The position numbers and the translations under genes are program-made. The notes beneath the pieces were generated by a model. That model saw nothing but the letters and a program-made list of their open reading frames with translations, was not told the DNA's origin and made no database searches. Of a DNA stretch of 64,000 nt, positions 1 through 11,333 are shown in pieces. Origin of the DNA: Paramarasmius palmivorus (Eukaryota > Basidiomycota > Agaricomycetes > Agaricales > Marasmiaceae); the NCBI GenBank assembly GCA_037176845.1, contig JAYKXP010000033.1, positions 372,001 through 436,000 of the forward strand, in the 5' to 3' direction. Within the stretch, counting starts at the first letter, position 1, and the number at the start of each line of letters is the position of its first letter.

Positions 1-640
1 ATGATGCGGGGATGGGTGCAAGTCAAGCAGGTCAAATACAGAGGAAAGGTACGTTTATGTTAACCACTTCTCCGTTCCAGCTGTGGCTGACTAGTTTTGG
101 ACTGGCATCACCTTACCGCTACCGAAGATCAACATTTTCGCTCTCTTGACATGTTCTATCACTCCGAAACACGGATACTCCTTCTGCTACCTCCTCCGAG
201 TTCGAAGCTCTTTACCTTGTTGTTTGCCTATCTGGCCTCTCAACAACCTTGAAAAACATGCAGATATTCCTCCCCTCCGTTGATCTAGACCCCGGAGTGA
301 TGTTGGCGCACCAGATGCAACCTACTCCAACCCTGAACCGAATCTAGGCCTCTCGTACCAATATGTTTACGCCCATTCAATATCGGACAGAAGGGGAGAA
401 GACACATCGTTTCTTGTATACCCCCGTGGATCTAAGGAGACCACGTAGGGAAGGTAGCAGTGGGGCGTATGGGTGTTTAGGTAGAGCTCAGGAGGAGTGG
501 GTTTACTGGGAGGGTGCCACTATACACGAAAAGTACGTCGACTGTTCGCTTCCCTCCATCGATCATGATCTGATATTCTTCTCGTTCAGTTCTCATCTTC
601 CCTTCGTTCCCAGGCATGTCTATGGTGAATACAGACATCC
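1..640 (+). repeat. R4-type interspersed repeat, partial copy
   Basis: This stretch matches the later segments at about 17880-18330 and 42390-42890 in order and orientation. Shared marks are a GTACGTYTATnTTAACC-like box near 50, a box around 380-420 with GGACAGAAGGGGA, and a TCGACTRTTYGCTTCCCTC box near 540. The open frame at 363-644 has no recognisable domain and its homologous segments elsewhere are not open, so I do not call a gene. Confidence 0.5.
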
Positions 641-1007
641 GTGAACGCCCACTCGTGCTCCATCCACGTGGGCTAGGCGAGGTCTACGCTCTCCGTGATA
701 ATGTTTTGTTTATGTTAAGGGATCAGGACAAAGTACGTTAGACTCGTCGCTTTGTTTGCCTTCTCTGATATCAGGACTAGGTTCTCTTCTCGTATGAGCA
801 TCGGGTTGTTGAAGATTCCCTCGCCCAACACTCACAGCGGTCAAACCTACACCTGACCGACCCAAAATCCGCGGATCCTTGTAGGAAATGACTGCACAGG
901 CGTAGGAACACCCAGCAGAAGGGAACGTACGTCCATTTGGTGGCTTTGATCGTGCGCTCCAAGTTTACCGCCTTCGATGATCCCAAAATCCTCAGCCTGT
1001 TCCACAA

Positions 1008-1101
1008 TCCAATGTGGTGTAGTGGCTAACATTGCTGTCTTTCATAACACTGGCCAAAGACACATACACAGCAGCCCGGGGTTCGATTCCCCGCATTGGA
1101 A
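1008..1101 (+). tRNA. tRNA-Glu (anticodon TTC), intron-containing
   Basis: The acceptor arms TCCAATG and CATTGGA pair over 7 bp, with discriminator A at 1101. The T arm CGGGG-TTCGATT-CCCCG is perfect. The anticodon stem GCTGT/ACAGC encloses loop C-T-TTC-A, which gives a Glu anticodon. An intron of about 20 nt follows the base after the anticodon. A run of five T at 1119-1123 is a Pol III terminator. The exon bases equal those of the copies at 10958, 16905 and 18538 almost completely while the introns differ, which supports selection on the mature tRNA. Confidence 0.85.
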
Positions 1102-1413
1102 TTGTCTAAAGTCATGGCTTTTTGGATAGGAACTATTCGAGTCCAAAGGTAGTTTCGAATTGTATACTTTGAAGTGCGTTTGTTTGCCTCAGAGCAACCA
1201 TCGCAAGCTTGAACCATCCTTTCGGTTATGCTATGGAGAACACTGTTATATTATTGATGGGTGTCGGTGCTGAGGGTGTAGAAGTGATTGGTTTTTTTCC
1301 TATCTAATCACGATCGCATTATCAGCAGTCTTCGCTTTGAGTATGAACGGACTATGCTTTTGGAGAAGCTACAACCGGGGAATGATGGACCCCTCGTTTG
1401 AGAAAGGCAGTAA

Positions 1414-1504
1414 TCCGTTATGGTGTAGTGGCTCACATTATCGCCTCTCATGTCCTGGAATTGTGACGGCGCGATAGCCCAGGGTTCGATTCCCTGTAAC
1501 GGAA
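1414..1504 (+). tRNA. tRNA-Glu (anticodon CTC), intron-containing
   Basis: Acceptor arms TCCGTTA/TAACGGA pair fully. The T arm CAGGG-TTCGATT-CCCTG is perfect. The anticodon stem ATCGC/GCGAT encloses C-T-CTC-A followed by an intron of about 19 nt. A TTTTT run at 1523-1527 is a likely Pol III stop. Decayed relatives lie at 35016 and 44179. Confidence 0.82.
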
Positions 1505-1782
1505 TGACAGCTGCCACGACAATTTTTGTCTCCTTGAGTCAACGATCATCGATCATCTTCCATCTGATCATTCCCTGTTTTGCTGGGTTTCACTAGGTTA
1601 TGTTTTCCTATGAAGTCTTTACCAGTACTACACTACGTCTTCTTTTCGCTTTACTATCACCACCCAAACGCCGAAAGCTCGAATCGTTTTAAAAGCCTCA
1701 TCAATCGACATTTCTCCCTATTTATGAGTGCTGCTTCCACTTCTATCCCAGAGTGATGACATGCTACGCGGACTTCCTCACC

Positions 1783-2356
1783 TCAGACATTCTGTACCGA
1801 CTACAAATGCTCAAAATATCACGGAGCCCATTCCTTGAGGTCGTCAAAACCCGCTCAATGTCTTCCTCCGGAACTCATCAATCCCCTCGATTCATGGAAT
1901 CGAATCCAGCCGGTCTCATATCCGAGTTGTATTGGAGGTAATCACTTTATCGTGTTTACAGATTGGATTGTCATAGTCATTCGTTCGAAAACCCAGATAT
2001 GATCTGATATGACCTCGCTATGGCGAGACAACAGCTTGGTTGTACCTTAGTTTCGAAAAGGTACGGCAAACTGGCGTGCCGACAGATTCCGCGAGGAATC
2101 TATCCCTTGAGCATCAATGGCAAGATTACATCCTTGACGGATTGGTACCCGTTCCAGGTCTAGTATTATCCTAATGTCTTGCGGTTTCATAAACAACGCA
2201 GAAGGGAATCATTGTATCTATTCAATAACAGTCATTAGTACATGCAGAATATTGTTGCGGCGGTTCTCAGACTTGGACCCTTGTTTCAACGACTGTAGTA
2301 CTGACAGGTGCCGATTCACTTTGTACATGCAGTCGTGCTGACAAGGTTTGAATCTG
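1783..2356. repeat. Segmental duplication, left copy (partner 6578-7127)
   Basis: The order of short blocks is the same as in 6578-7127: TTGAGGTCGTCAAAAC, TCTTCCTCCGGAACTCATC, GGAGGTAATCACTT, the GGCGAGACAACAGC box and the CATGCAGTCGTGCTGACAAG box. The left copy ends by jumping from the last exon of a membrane-protein gene to an internal exon of it. Confidence 0.75.
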
Positions 2357-2395
2357 CGGCCACGACGAAGGCAAGTGTCCACTGAAAGTGATGTT
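2263..2395 (-). pseudogene. Relic of a second seven-helix membrane protein gene
   Basis: On the minus strand this holds the C-terminal tail coding piece of the gene at 7032-8436 (with a short VQSESAP-like stretch). It is joined directly to a piece of that gene's internal exon (coding around SGHLPSSW). About 540 bp that separate the two pieces in the intact paralogue are missing. Nothing upstream of the internal exon survives here, because the P450-1 gene lies next to it. It cannot code for the family protein. Confidence 0.7.
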
Positions 2396-2614
2396 AGAGA
2401 CGCTGATACCCAATACAATATCTTCGGGGAGACTTTTGACGATGGTAGTCGATTGGAAGTGAGTTTCTATCTGAACGGATCTACCATAGTCGTCTTAGCC
2501 AGTAGATACCAGAAGCATGCTACAACAAACATTACGTAGCAGTACTTCCACCAGAAAAGTTATTTTTGATAATCACAAACGCTGACTCAACGTAGTAAGG
2601 CGATCGGCGTGTTG

Positions 2615-4740
2615 TTAGGGCCACTCCTCTTTGGCAGCCGCTAGGATATTTCGAGCTTCGGGGAAACGGAGGCTTGTAGAGACTGTATAATTGGGAGCCC
2701 GACTAGAATTATTACGTTAGTGAAGTTCAATGTCAGGAAGACCATGCATCTCTACCTGAGAACACCAGATGACTCGTCGTCAGTAGAATAAGCTTCATTT
2801 CTTTTAACCTCTTGTGATGGTTCGATCCTCATAGCCCAGAGAACAATCGCGAATGTAAGCAACGTGTTGGTTGCAGAATGTCTTCCGGGACAAATTCTGG
2901 AGACTATACGTGAAAGGAGTGGAATTCTACATCAAATGAGCACTTGCCTCCGACCGAACCCAAATGTGTAATGGCCCTCGTCTTTGGTATCGGGTGGTGA
3001 TGCTTTGTGTGTTCCATCTTGGTTCAGGAAGCGTTCAGGTCGGAACTCAGATGAATCCGGGCCATACGTTTCGGTATCGTGGTTCATCGCCCTTGGAAAG
3101 CTTGTGAGTTAAGGATTGATATCGCCTTCTCAAGGCAGGCTTACAATATGTTCGGTATAATCAGGCATCCTTTTGGAATATGATAGCCTTCGTAGACATC
3201 GTCCTTCACATGGTGAGCTGATGACAACTAAGTAGTACGGAGAGTTACCTCCAATGTCGCATGAAAGATATCCATTGGCACTGGTGGTCTCCATCTTAAC
3301 ACCTGACATCCTGTTCAGTATATGGTAAAGCGAAACAAAGTTAGATGAATACCTCTTTAACGATTGCACGCATATAAGGAAGGCTGTCCATGTCAGCTAA
3401 TGTCGGAATTCTTGAACGCCCGACCACATCATCGAGTTCCTCCTGAGCTCTAATTTGAGCCTCAGGAAAGCGAACCATAGCGAGTATGAGCCACATCAAA
3501 GCGCTTGCTGTCTTTTGAAACGTAGAAGAATTAGTCTAAAACAATAGTCGTGATGTCTGTTACCACACCGTTTCATATCCTGCAAGGCTAAAACACCAAT
3601 CAACACGAACTGATAAGATGATTTTCTCGGCACGTACTACAGCATCGCGCCAAGCCATGAGCATTCTCGATCGTTGAGTCCATGTTGGTCGCGTGTTTCA
3701 ACAAGTTTGGCACAAAAACTTGGACCCACATCTTGATTGAGTAGCTGGCGTTACGAAGACATGAGTGCGTGGTAGAACAAAGATCAGAATAAACGATGGT
3801 ACCACTCGTTCCTTGATTGACAGGAAGTAGCCCATAAATATATTATCATGGTGGCTATATATCTTTTTGCTTTCCCTCTTCCACGTCGATACCCATTCAG
3901 GAAGATATTCCAGAATAGGTACGTGATTCACCAAGTAGGAGCCAGGAGAAACAGCAGATGCCAAGATATCTACAAATTTTGCCAAAAAGGTGACGACTGG
4001 GTCTTGTGCTGACTCTACCAGAGGGGTGTTGTATAGGATAGATGCAGTTAATGACGACGTGAACCTGTTCGAAACGACTCTTCCTCTCAAACTCGCTATG
4101 GGCATTGTGCATAGACTTACCGATGACAGTGATCCCGGGACTTCTCTGGGGCTTCTAGCATATCTATTGCAAGCCTGATACCTTCGCGCATTTGGAGCGG
4201 ATAATAACGAGTGACAGCTCGAATGTTCAACGCTTCATGCGCGGCGCGATGCATTTTGCGCCACCTGCCGATGCTTGAGTATTGCCCCGTAGTTCAATTA
4301 CAGGTTGCTGACTTACATTGTTCCCAGACCCATGAACACAAGAAGTAATCCACCTGTGAGATATTCCATCATAACCACGCGAGGTCGCTGCGAATAGTTA
4401 GCTGCTCGGCGGTCGAGAAGATCTCCAGCTACTTTGGCGGTATTTAATACGATCACGTCTTGATTCGCGAGGCGAAGGTACATGATGTCACCTGGAGACA
4501 GATATATAATATTTAACCATCGCGAGCAATAAAAATAAACTGCTTACCATATTCTTTCTTCCACTTCACCAAAGTATGCCAAGGTCGATCCGCGTCCAGC
4601 TGAAGAAGGTTTCCAACTAGTGGATAGCCCTTTGGGCCAGGAGGAAGTTTTTTCTTCGGCCTCGCTTGGTAGTATAACAACATGAAAAGAACAGCAAGTG
4701 ACAAGACCAGTACTGATGGCATGGGTGAGATTGCTGACAC
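2615..4740 (-). CDS. Cytochrome P450 monooxygenase (P450-1), 12 exons
   Basis: This is a haem-thiolate monooxygenase, probably anchored in the ER membrane by its N-terminal helix and fed electrons by P450 reductase. The substrate is unknown. I read exons 4740-4548, 4491-4317, 4264-4121, 4064-3803, 3744-3638, 3587-3569, 3511-3353, 3302-3249, 3203-3145, 3091-2948, 2896-2756 and 2702-2615, which sum to 1545 nt (514 aa). Visible motifs in order are the N-terminal hydrophobic helix, the proline hinge PPGPKGYPLVGN, the C-helix WRKMHR, the I-helix AGYETT, the K-helix EVLR with RWRP, and the haem loop FGFGRRICPGR. Exon 6 is only 19 nt and carries the I-helix core. Intron 10 begins with GC (GCAAGT) instead of GT. 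Nine consecutive internal exons have the same lengths as in P450-2, so the two are paralogues and both look intact. Confidence 0.9.
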
Positions 4741-5020
4741 GTTCCACTAGTATGTCAAGTGCCTTTATAGAACTTGCAAGCACGCCGGTTTGCCCGCTTC
4801 ACGCAAAGACGGGATGAATGAACAGATACTCTCGCTGGCAGGATTACTGATGGCTACGTCTCCGCTTAAATACTCAAATTCACGTTGCACTGTAATACGT
4901 ATTTAAGCGGAAAATGCATGTCGGAGATACTAGAAGGGCTTATCACTGAAAGAGTCAAAGGAGGCGATGTCAGTGATTGATCCTGACTGAATTGAGGATG
5001 TAAATAACCTTGTTCGGCAT

Positions 5021-5399
5021 TCAGGAATTTTCCCTATGCCACAGGCTCAGAATTTCCTTTACCTCAGGGAAGCGAGGTCGCGAGGAAAGTTTATATATTG
5101 GTGGTCGACTGCCATTTATGGTAAGAATCGAAGATAGATTCGATATCATATGAATCTCACCTGAGAATACCAGATCCCTGATCTTCGGTGCTAGGTAGTT
5201 GTTCGGTACCGTCAGCGTCCTTCGCTTTGTCCTTGCTTCCAATGTATGCCAGGGTCGGTTGACGTCCAACTGGAAGATGTTGCCAACGAGTGGGTAACCC
5301 TTTGGCCCTGGGGGGAACTTCCTCCATTTTTCAGCATGGAGATGTTGAAAATAAATCCAGAACGCCGCGATTGCACAATAGAAACGTTGCGAGGATCAT
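5021..5399 (-). pseudogene. Collapsed cytochrome P450 relic
   Basis: The N-terminal hinge (PPGPKGYPLVGN, then NRPWHTLE) runs after a short stretch straight into the last exon. That exon has RPRFPEVKEIL near a TGA at 5021-5023, equivalent to RFPEARNIL in P450-1. Everything between (C-helix to haem loop, roughly 400 residues) is gone, and the N-terminal hydrophobic part needs a frame change to join the hinge. An intron-like GTGAGA...CAG still precedes the last piece. It lies between P450-1 and P450-2 on the same strand and is probably the rest of a third tandem member. Confidence 0.8.
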
Positions 5400-6577
5400 A
5401 GCATGTAACTGGCCTCATGCTCACCATGACACTTAGCAAATCGACAGGTGAAATGACCTGAGTCTGACCACTTACGAGAACTCGAAAATCCAAGAGCGAG
5501 CGGAATGAGAGCAGTGCACGGCCTATTTATACCATGTTAATGACATCGAGAAGTTCCCTGGAGAACGGAACTCAAAAACGTGAACACAAAGAGACACAAA
5601 GACAACTAGGGAGTACAAGCCCAGAAGCAGAGAAGTTACGTAGCGCTGATGCGATGTCGGAGAGAATTTGAATAGATCGTGTGGAAACAAAGAAAAGCTT
5701 CTAAGGTTATGTACAATCCCAGAAGTTTCAGGTGAAATTCGGCTATAGTTCCGACGGCTTTCAAAATTCAACTTACCTTGCCCTACTATGTCGACCGTGA
5801 GGCTTTTCGTGTCGGTGTTCCGTTCCTTTCGGAATTGTAGGAAATTCTACCCTTTCGAGGGGCACCCAAATCAGGTCCGTGTGCAGTATGAAAGGAAGCC
5901 ATTACCTATCGCACCCCTTTCTGTCACCCTGGTGATACGTGATACGATCCTGAGCTTGTAATAATTGTTAGAATAGTTTCCAAAATTTACGCCCTTGCGC
6001 TTTTGTTAAACAAAAATGCGGAAAACTCTGGAATGATGGCGTTATTGGCGACCGACTCGGATGCACCATGCCTCCCTAGCTACCAATCGATATCGCCTTT
6101 CTGCAACCCACCACGGCCACGTAGAAGCCATACTTTCGTCAACTAGCAAAGGCCGTCAATAACATGTCTTGAATGGTCCAAATGGGGGGATAGCGGAATG
6201 CGCACAAGGTGTCGCGATTTGTTTACCATAAACAAAGGCGCAATGGGGTTAAAACTGATAACCATTCTACAATTATTACAAGCGCTGTACGACATACTGG
6301 CAATCCTTAACCAATGGAAAACTCGTTTTTGACTGATGATTCCGATACAACACGGAAAATTTCAATATCTGGGTATAATTGGGTGGGATGTTTACCATGC
6401 CTCCGTGAGTATCCAATCTAATACCACTATCGTAATGCTCTACTGCGAAGCCATAGAGCTTGGTCCAGTATTCGAATTAGCCAGTCCAGAACACCGATAT
6501 TGTCCGAGCTCTGTGACTGATTCCAGTCCACGATCGTATAACGTCGTTCGTGTAGGGAGGGAGGCAGAGGAAAGGGT
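5400..6577. other. Intergenic, no gene recognised
   Basis: Short open frames occur (for example 5523-5771 minus and 6336-6656 plus), but none has a recognisable domain or a splice-consistent extension. I see no RNA gene and no clear repeat boundary until the duplicated segment beginning near 6578. Confidence 0.5.
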
Positions 6578-7127
6578 ATCCATTCTGTACCATCTAACTT
6601 ACACATGCTCAGAAGATCAAGCAGCCCATTTATTGAGGTCGTCAAAACACGCTTAATATCTTCCTCCGGAACTCATCGATCTCCTCGATTAATGGGATCA
6701 AATCCACCTGATCTCATATCCGCGTTGTACTGGAGGTAATCACTTCGTAATGTCACACCGTATTTAAAGATTGGGTTGCCATAGTCATGCGTTCTAGTAT
6801 CCAGATATGACCTGGTATGACTTTTCTATGGCGAGACAACAGCCCGGCCGTACCTCACAAACTGGCGTGCCGGCAGATTCCACAAATTATCGCTTGAGGA
6901 TCAATGGAGTTCCAGGTTTAGTATTATCCAAATGTCTTGCGCTTTCATAAACAAGGCAGAAGGTAATCATTGTATCTATTTTCATAACAGTCATTAGTAC
7001 ATGCAGAATGTTGTTGCGGCGGTTCTCAGACTTAGACCCTCAGGCTTGTTTCGACGACAGTAGTACTGGCGGGTGCCGATTCACTTTGTACATGCAGTCG
7101 TGCTGACAAGGTTTGAATCTGGGTCGT
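6578..7127. repeat. Segmental duplication, right copy (partner 1783-2356)
   Basis: It shares ordered blocks with 1783-2356. It includes the final exon and 3' flank of the membrane-protein gene that ends at 7032, which shows the duplicated unit once carried that gene. Confidence 0.72.
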
Positions 7128-8436
7128 CTCACGAATTGACATGACCTCCGTTTCCGCGTCGTTCAAGGCTATGCCCAAGGTAACACGTACAATGATAACC
7201 GTTGAAGTCAAGCCCTATGTCATGAATGATTAATTATATGCAGAGTAGCATCACATGGAAACTCACCGCCAGACATGGCCAGACGTGAACCAGGAACTGA
7301 ACCACGGTGTTCAGAATATCAAATTCCTTGGGCGACATTGAATTTGCTCTCCGATACATCTCACCTCGCAAGATGGTCACCGTGATGAGATATGTCGAGT
7401 AGAATATACCCGACTCCAGCCTGCAATGGGTTTATTATTGTCTCGCAATGAAACATGGAACCTACGTCGCAGCAATTATGATCCGGTACATGTTTCTAAG
7501 CTTTATCCCAACGGTTTGACGGACTTGGTGGCCAATTGAGAATATCCTGAAAGCTGTACTTGGATTCATATAGAGGTAAAAGGGCACGGGAGCAGGAACC
7601 TGACACACCTATGAGTACTGAAAGGAGCATGTTGTCGAGTGCAATGACTCCTGTTACTATGGAGCCCACGAGCAGCCACGACGAAGGCAAGTGTCCACTA
7701 AAAGTGATTACAAGCGCGTAAACTATAAATAGATTGAGAGTATGGACTCTAATAGCAAGATGTCCACATACCGTGCGAAGCAAGAATCAGAATAATGGGG
7801 AGGACCACAACTTTCCATTGTTTTGTCCAAATGGTATAGCAACGCCAAAGCTATTGAAGGTATGTCAAATCAGTAGGTACCTGAGTTTCAATTGATTCGT
7901 GTACCAAGATGGTATCAGCAATTATGCTATAGATTTCCTGGTCAGCCTGTTTGAAATGGTGTAAACGACTGTCGCAGTCACCTGCATAACAATGAAATGC
8001 CATTCCTGAAGCTCACGATAAGTGAATTCATGGATCGATTTTGATTGTTCAAGCTGGAACAATAAATGAGATCGTTTTGGTAACCAAATACGATTGGTCT
8101 ATCACCTCGAACCATTCAAAGCGATATCAAAATACGCTTGTAGGCCGATGAATACCGAAGTAAGCAGGAACAGCAAAGCGTTGGCAAGGAGATGATATTT
8201 GTAAGATTGTCTCCTGCGCTGTAGCAGAATGTATGTGCATATGCTGAAGAATGTGGTGTATACACCTTTAGACGGTAAGATATTTGCCAGGCGCAGGAGA
8301 AGTCTGATTCACCGTATAGGAAAAAGGACCACTGTTTATGTCAAAGGTAGTCAGTGATAGAGATTTCTGGGGACAGAAGACTGCTACATACCGCACTCAA
8401 TCCATTTATCATCCGCTCATAACTGAGATCACCCAT
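7032..8436 (-). CDS. Basidiomycete seven-helix membrane protein, possibly frameshifted
   Basis: An Agaricomycete-type polytopic membrane protein of unknown function. Pieces in order: MGDLSYERM start (8436-8392), a 19-nt exon (8331-8313), a helix exon from 8265 with VYTTFFSICTYILL and a second helix ANALLFLLTSVF, a WHFIVMQ piece, IYSIIADTIL, LWRCYTIW, a helix VVVLPIILILAS, VYALVITFSGHLPSSW, SWLLVGSIVTGVIAL, RQTVGIKLRNMY, a TYLITVTILRGE helix, and a tail ending in TAA at 7032-7034. Introns are short GT-AG. One oddity: near 8108 the third exon ends one base short of the frame needed for the following piece. Either there is a 1-base deletion (pseudogene) or I have a junction wrong. The family call rests on the alternation of helices and short loops typical of these proteins. 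Confidence 0.68.
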
Positions 8437-9342
8437 CCTAAAGAATTGACAAAGGGGGTGGTATCTGCAACAGAGTTTAAATAACTACGCCGACGGTACT
8501 CTACATATAACACAGCCAACCGGCGATCAGTTGATCCCTTTGGAGTCAATGATCATCAGTAGTTCCAGATTGCCGCTACCGAAGTCTTGGGGCATGCGAT
8601 AGTCATTCTAAAATCAGTACTTCTTACCTCTTTCGTTGTCGTTCGGACTTCTCCGTCGATGAATTACAAATTGAAGGCAAAGCGAAGCGTCAGCGTACAG
8701 CTGAACGACTCTCGACTACTGCTGACGCTATAGCTATAACGTTATGTAGGCAGTGTTCACCGGGATTATGCAACTATCACCGGCGTTCCTGTGTCCGTTT
8801 TCATGGCGCTGAACTGGATCCGAAATGGAAGCTTTGTCTGATGAAGCATTGATATCGGTCTCTGGCTATCGGGTAAACATTTTAAGCTATAGAACCTATT
8901 AGGCCACGAGGTAGTTCGGACATTCATAGCCACGGAAGAAGCAATCTGGGAGAATCTTATATTACGTCCACCAAATTGAGACCCCGAGTAATTTCCGGCC
9001 CTTTTACTATTACCACCAGCACGAAGGCTACTTCAGCCAACCCCCAATACCTCAATGAAGCTCCAAAGGAGAGAATCGTCTCTAAACATGAGCACTCATC
9101 TCGCGTCATACGCTCTCACAGTCTAGAACCTCGTAACGCCGCTCGACAGGCAGTCCTATTGACGTCTACCCCTGCAACAGTCTTCCGACATCATTTTCAT
9201 GCTCCAATCTCATACCGAGCCCAGCTTTGATCATTCAGACAGTCGAAGGTCTAGGTCCAGCTACACACGTCCACTCAACCAGATGTACGTCACTTTTTAC
9301 TGATAGGATAGGATACCATTCTTAGCGTGGATCGCTCTCACC
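8437..9342. other. Intergenic, upstream of the membrane-protein gene
   Basis: It contains the presumed promoter of the minus-strand gene starting at 8436. I recognise no gene. The open frame 8976-9230 has no domain or repeat support. Confidence 0.45.
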
Positions 9343-9849
9343 ATGAGTGTCGTTGCACCCATACCCGACTCACCTTCACACTATGATGATACCACCACTG
9401 CACTTCTCGTAACAGGGGTGCTAACGGCGTCGGAATCACGAAGACAATGGCCTAGGGCATGGATAACTTCCAATGCTGTCCTTTTCGATGGCATCATCAT
9501 CAAAGATGACACCAACCAACAGCTCGATTTCATCAATCTACCCACCCCAGTGTCCAAGCATTTGTGCCTTCTATTACGGAAAGCCAATAGAACCCCTTGG
9601 GATTTAGCTAGCCAGGTCCCCGCATCTCATCCCGGTATCTATATAACAAACTCTGTTGATGGTGATTTCGTTGGTGACTTGACATCTTCGCAAGTTTGGG
9701 TCCTCCGCCGACAATTTATTATCCCAAACCTAAAGTGCCTGCCAGTTGCAATTCTCAACCGAATCCAAGGCCTTCCGTTGTGCTGGATACCAAAGCTTTC
9801 CTATATCGGACGGAAGGGGAACAACCGCGTCATTGTGTGGGTGTACTAG
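9343..9849 (+). CDS. Hypothetical ORF, 168 codons, doubtful
   Basis: This open frame starts MSVVAPIPDSP and ends in the R4-type repeat segment that also appears at 320-620 and 42600-42850. I recognise no domain, signal peptide or membrane helix. Its last third overlaps repeat sequence that is not open in the other copies. It may be a chance frame. Confidence 0.2.
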   Translation: MSVVAPIPDSPSHYDDTTTALLVTGVLTASESRRQWPRAWITSNAVLFDGIIIKDDTNQQLDFINLPTPVSKHLCLLLRKANRTPWDLASQVPASHPGIYITNSVDGDFVGDLTSSQVWVLRRQFIIPNLKCLPVAILNRIQGLPLCWIPKLSYIGRKGNNRVIVWVY

Positions 9850-10542
9850 AACTTTGGAAGGGAAGTATGGGCGGCACGGTGTTGGTGTGTCGTCATGACT
9901 GGCGGAGACGTCGACTATTTGCTTCCTTGGTATCCTTCTCTGATCGCACGCGCACCTCCTTCTCCTCATTCCTTTCCGTGTTTCTGATGCATACACTCAG
10001 GTAAGGCAAGTTGACCGTTGACTTCCATGATACAGGACTGATTGATATCGTTCTGTCCTCAGGTGAAGACAGGATTACAGTATTGAACACCTACCCTCAG
10101 AGTCCCGTGCTCAAGCTAGGCGAACGTATGCTCTCAAGGATACTTTCATCGTAAAATGTAAGGAGAGTAATGAGAAGGGCATCAAGGAGTCAGGCAGGGG
10201 TAGGTCGTTCAACAGGTTTCATTGTGCGTTTGTTGGAACACATACTTTCACTTGCTGATAACTTTCATGAGTAACGTTAGATCGGATTATCCAAGAAACA
10301 CTCGCACAACCTGCTAGACGCGCTTAAACGTAAACCCGACTCGGTGAGCCAAGGTTCTCAAGGATACTCCGCAAATTCCTCTCGCGTTCATTAATCGGAA
10401 GTGCTGGAATGACCGGGCAGGCGTAAGAAGAGTAATACGAGGAGAAGGTACGTCCATTAGTTTACCTCGCAAGCTCACCTCCAATGACACTGAACCCTGC
10501 GTCTTTACACCTCCATCGCACAGTTGAAAAGCCAGGTGCAAG

Positions 10543-10629
10543 TATTTTTAGTGGCTAAGATTGTTATCTTGCATCGCTGTTTCGAATGGTGGTACACAGC
10601 GGCTCGCGGTTCGATTCACCGCATTGGAA
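10543..10629 (+). pseudogene. tRNA-Glu pseudogene
   Basis: It keeps the 3' half (GCGGTTCGATTCACCGCATTGGAA) and part of the D arm (GTGGCTAAGATTG), but the 5' acceptor arm is lost and the anticodon loop is altered. The twin in block 2 lies at 16463-16548 with the same losses, so decay preceded the block duplication. Confidence 0.7.
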
Positions 10630-10957
10630 CAGCCCTTCCTCCCGTTGCCTTGCTTTTTCCTTGTTTAGCTTTGCAAGCGCGGCAGGTGTGTGATAAAGGC
10701 TCGTATTTGATTGTCTGTATTCACCTCATGTTCGTGTTCAGGTCCGTTTCGATGGGATGAACTTGGAAACGTTTAAAGAATTGTATGGGAATTTATACGT
10801 TTTTGATCCTTTGATAGGTTCTATCGTCATTCAGGAATGCTGACCGTCAGCTTCTCTTGGTAAGATGTATGGCTTTCTTGTTCGGTTTGCTCGATCCATT
10901 CATTGGAAGGGCTTGAACATGGCAGCTGTCAATGTGATATATGTTGGGCAATGACAA

Positions 10958-11050
10958 TCCAATGTGGTGTAGTGGCTAACATTGCTGTCTTTCATACGTT
11001 GTCGCTATATGTTTGCACAGCAGCCCGGGGTTCGATTCCCAGCATTGGAA
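10958..11050 (+). tRNA. tRNA-Glu (TTC) with one T-stem mismatch
   Basis: Same cloverleaf and same 20-nt intron as the copy at 16905. The 3' T stem reads CCCAG instead of CCCCG, which breaks one base pair. The Pol III terminator TTTTTT is at 11065-11070. It may be functional or at the start of decay. Confidence 0.75.
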
Positions 11051-11102
11051 TAAAGTGTTTGGTATTTTTTGGGAGGAACTAGTTGTAAGCGTCGATTCTT
11101 TG

Positions 11103-11333
11103 GCGCTTTGATGTGGCTCATACTCGCTATGGTTCGCTTTCCTGAAGTTCAAGGTGAAGCTCAAGAGGAATTTGATGATGTGGTCGGGCGTTCAACAATT
11201 CCGACATTAACCGACATGGACAACCTTGTATGCGTACAATGGTTAAAAAGGTAATCATCTAAATTTGTTTCTAGGATGGCAAAAGAAGCCTGATTAAACC
11301 GAACATAAGTATTGTAAGCCTGCCTTGAGAAGG
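11103..11333 (+). pseudogene. P450 I-helix/J-K fragment, inverted relative to P450-1
   Basis: The stretch coding ALMWLILAMVRFPE, then DDVVGRSTIPTLTDMD, matches exon 7 of P450-1 closely. It is followed by a scrap of exon 9 (the KKPD-like AAAAGAAGCCTGATTAAACC piece) with exon 8 missing. It sits directly behind the tRNA-Glu block on the opposite strand to the real P450s. It has no haem loop and cannot be functional. Confidence 0.82.

Larger units (their letters stand above)
10080..11070 (+). repeat. tRNA-bearing duplicated block, copy 1 (partner 16200-17035)
   Basis: The block shares ordered sequence with 16200-17035: the AAGAAGAGTAATA-GAGGAGAAGG box, CACCTCCATCGCAC, a decayed tRNA-Glu, GTGTGNGATAAAGGCTCG, a stretch with TTTTTGATCCTTTGATAGG, and an intact tRNA-Glu with an identical intron. 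After the tRNA both copies continue with GGAGGAACTA-TTGTAAGCGTCGATTCTTTG, and then they diverge. Confidence 0.85.

Noticed and set aside
9343..9849. 168-codon frame as a solid gene
   Set aside because: No domain, and the end overlaps an interspersed repeat that is closed in other copies. Kept only as a low-confidence entry.
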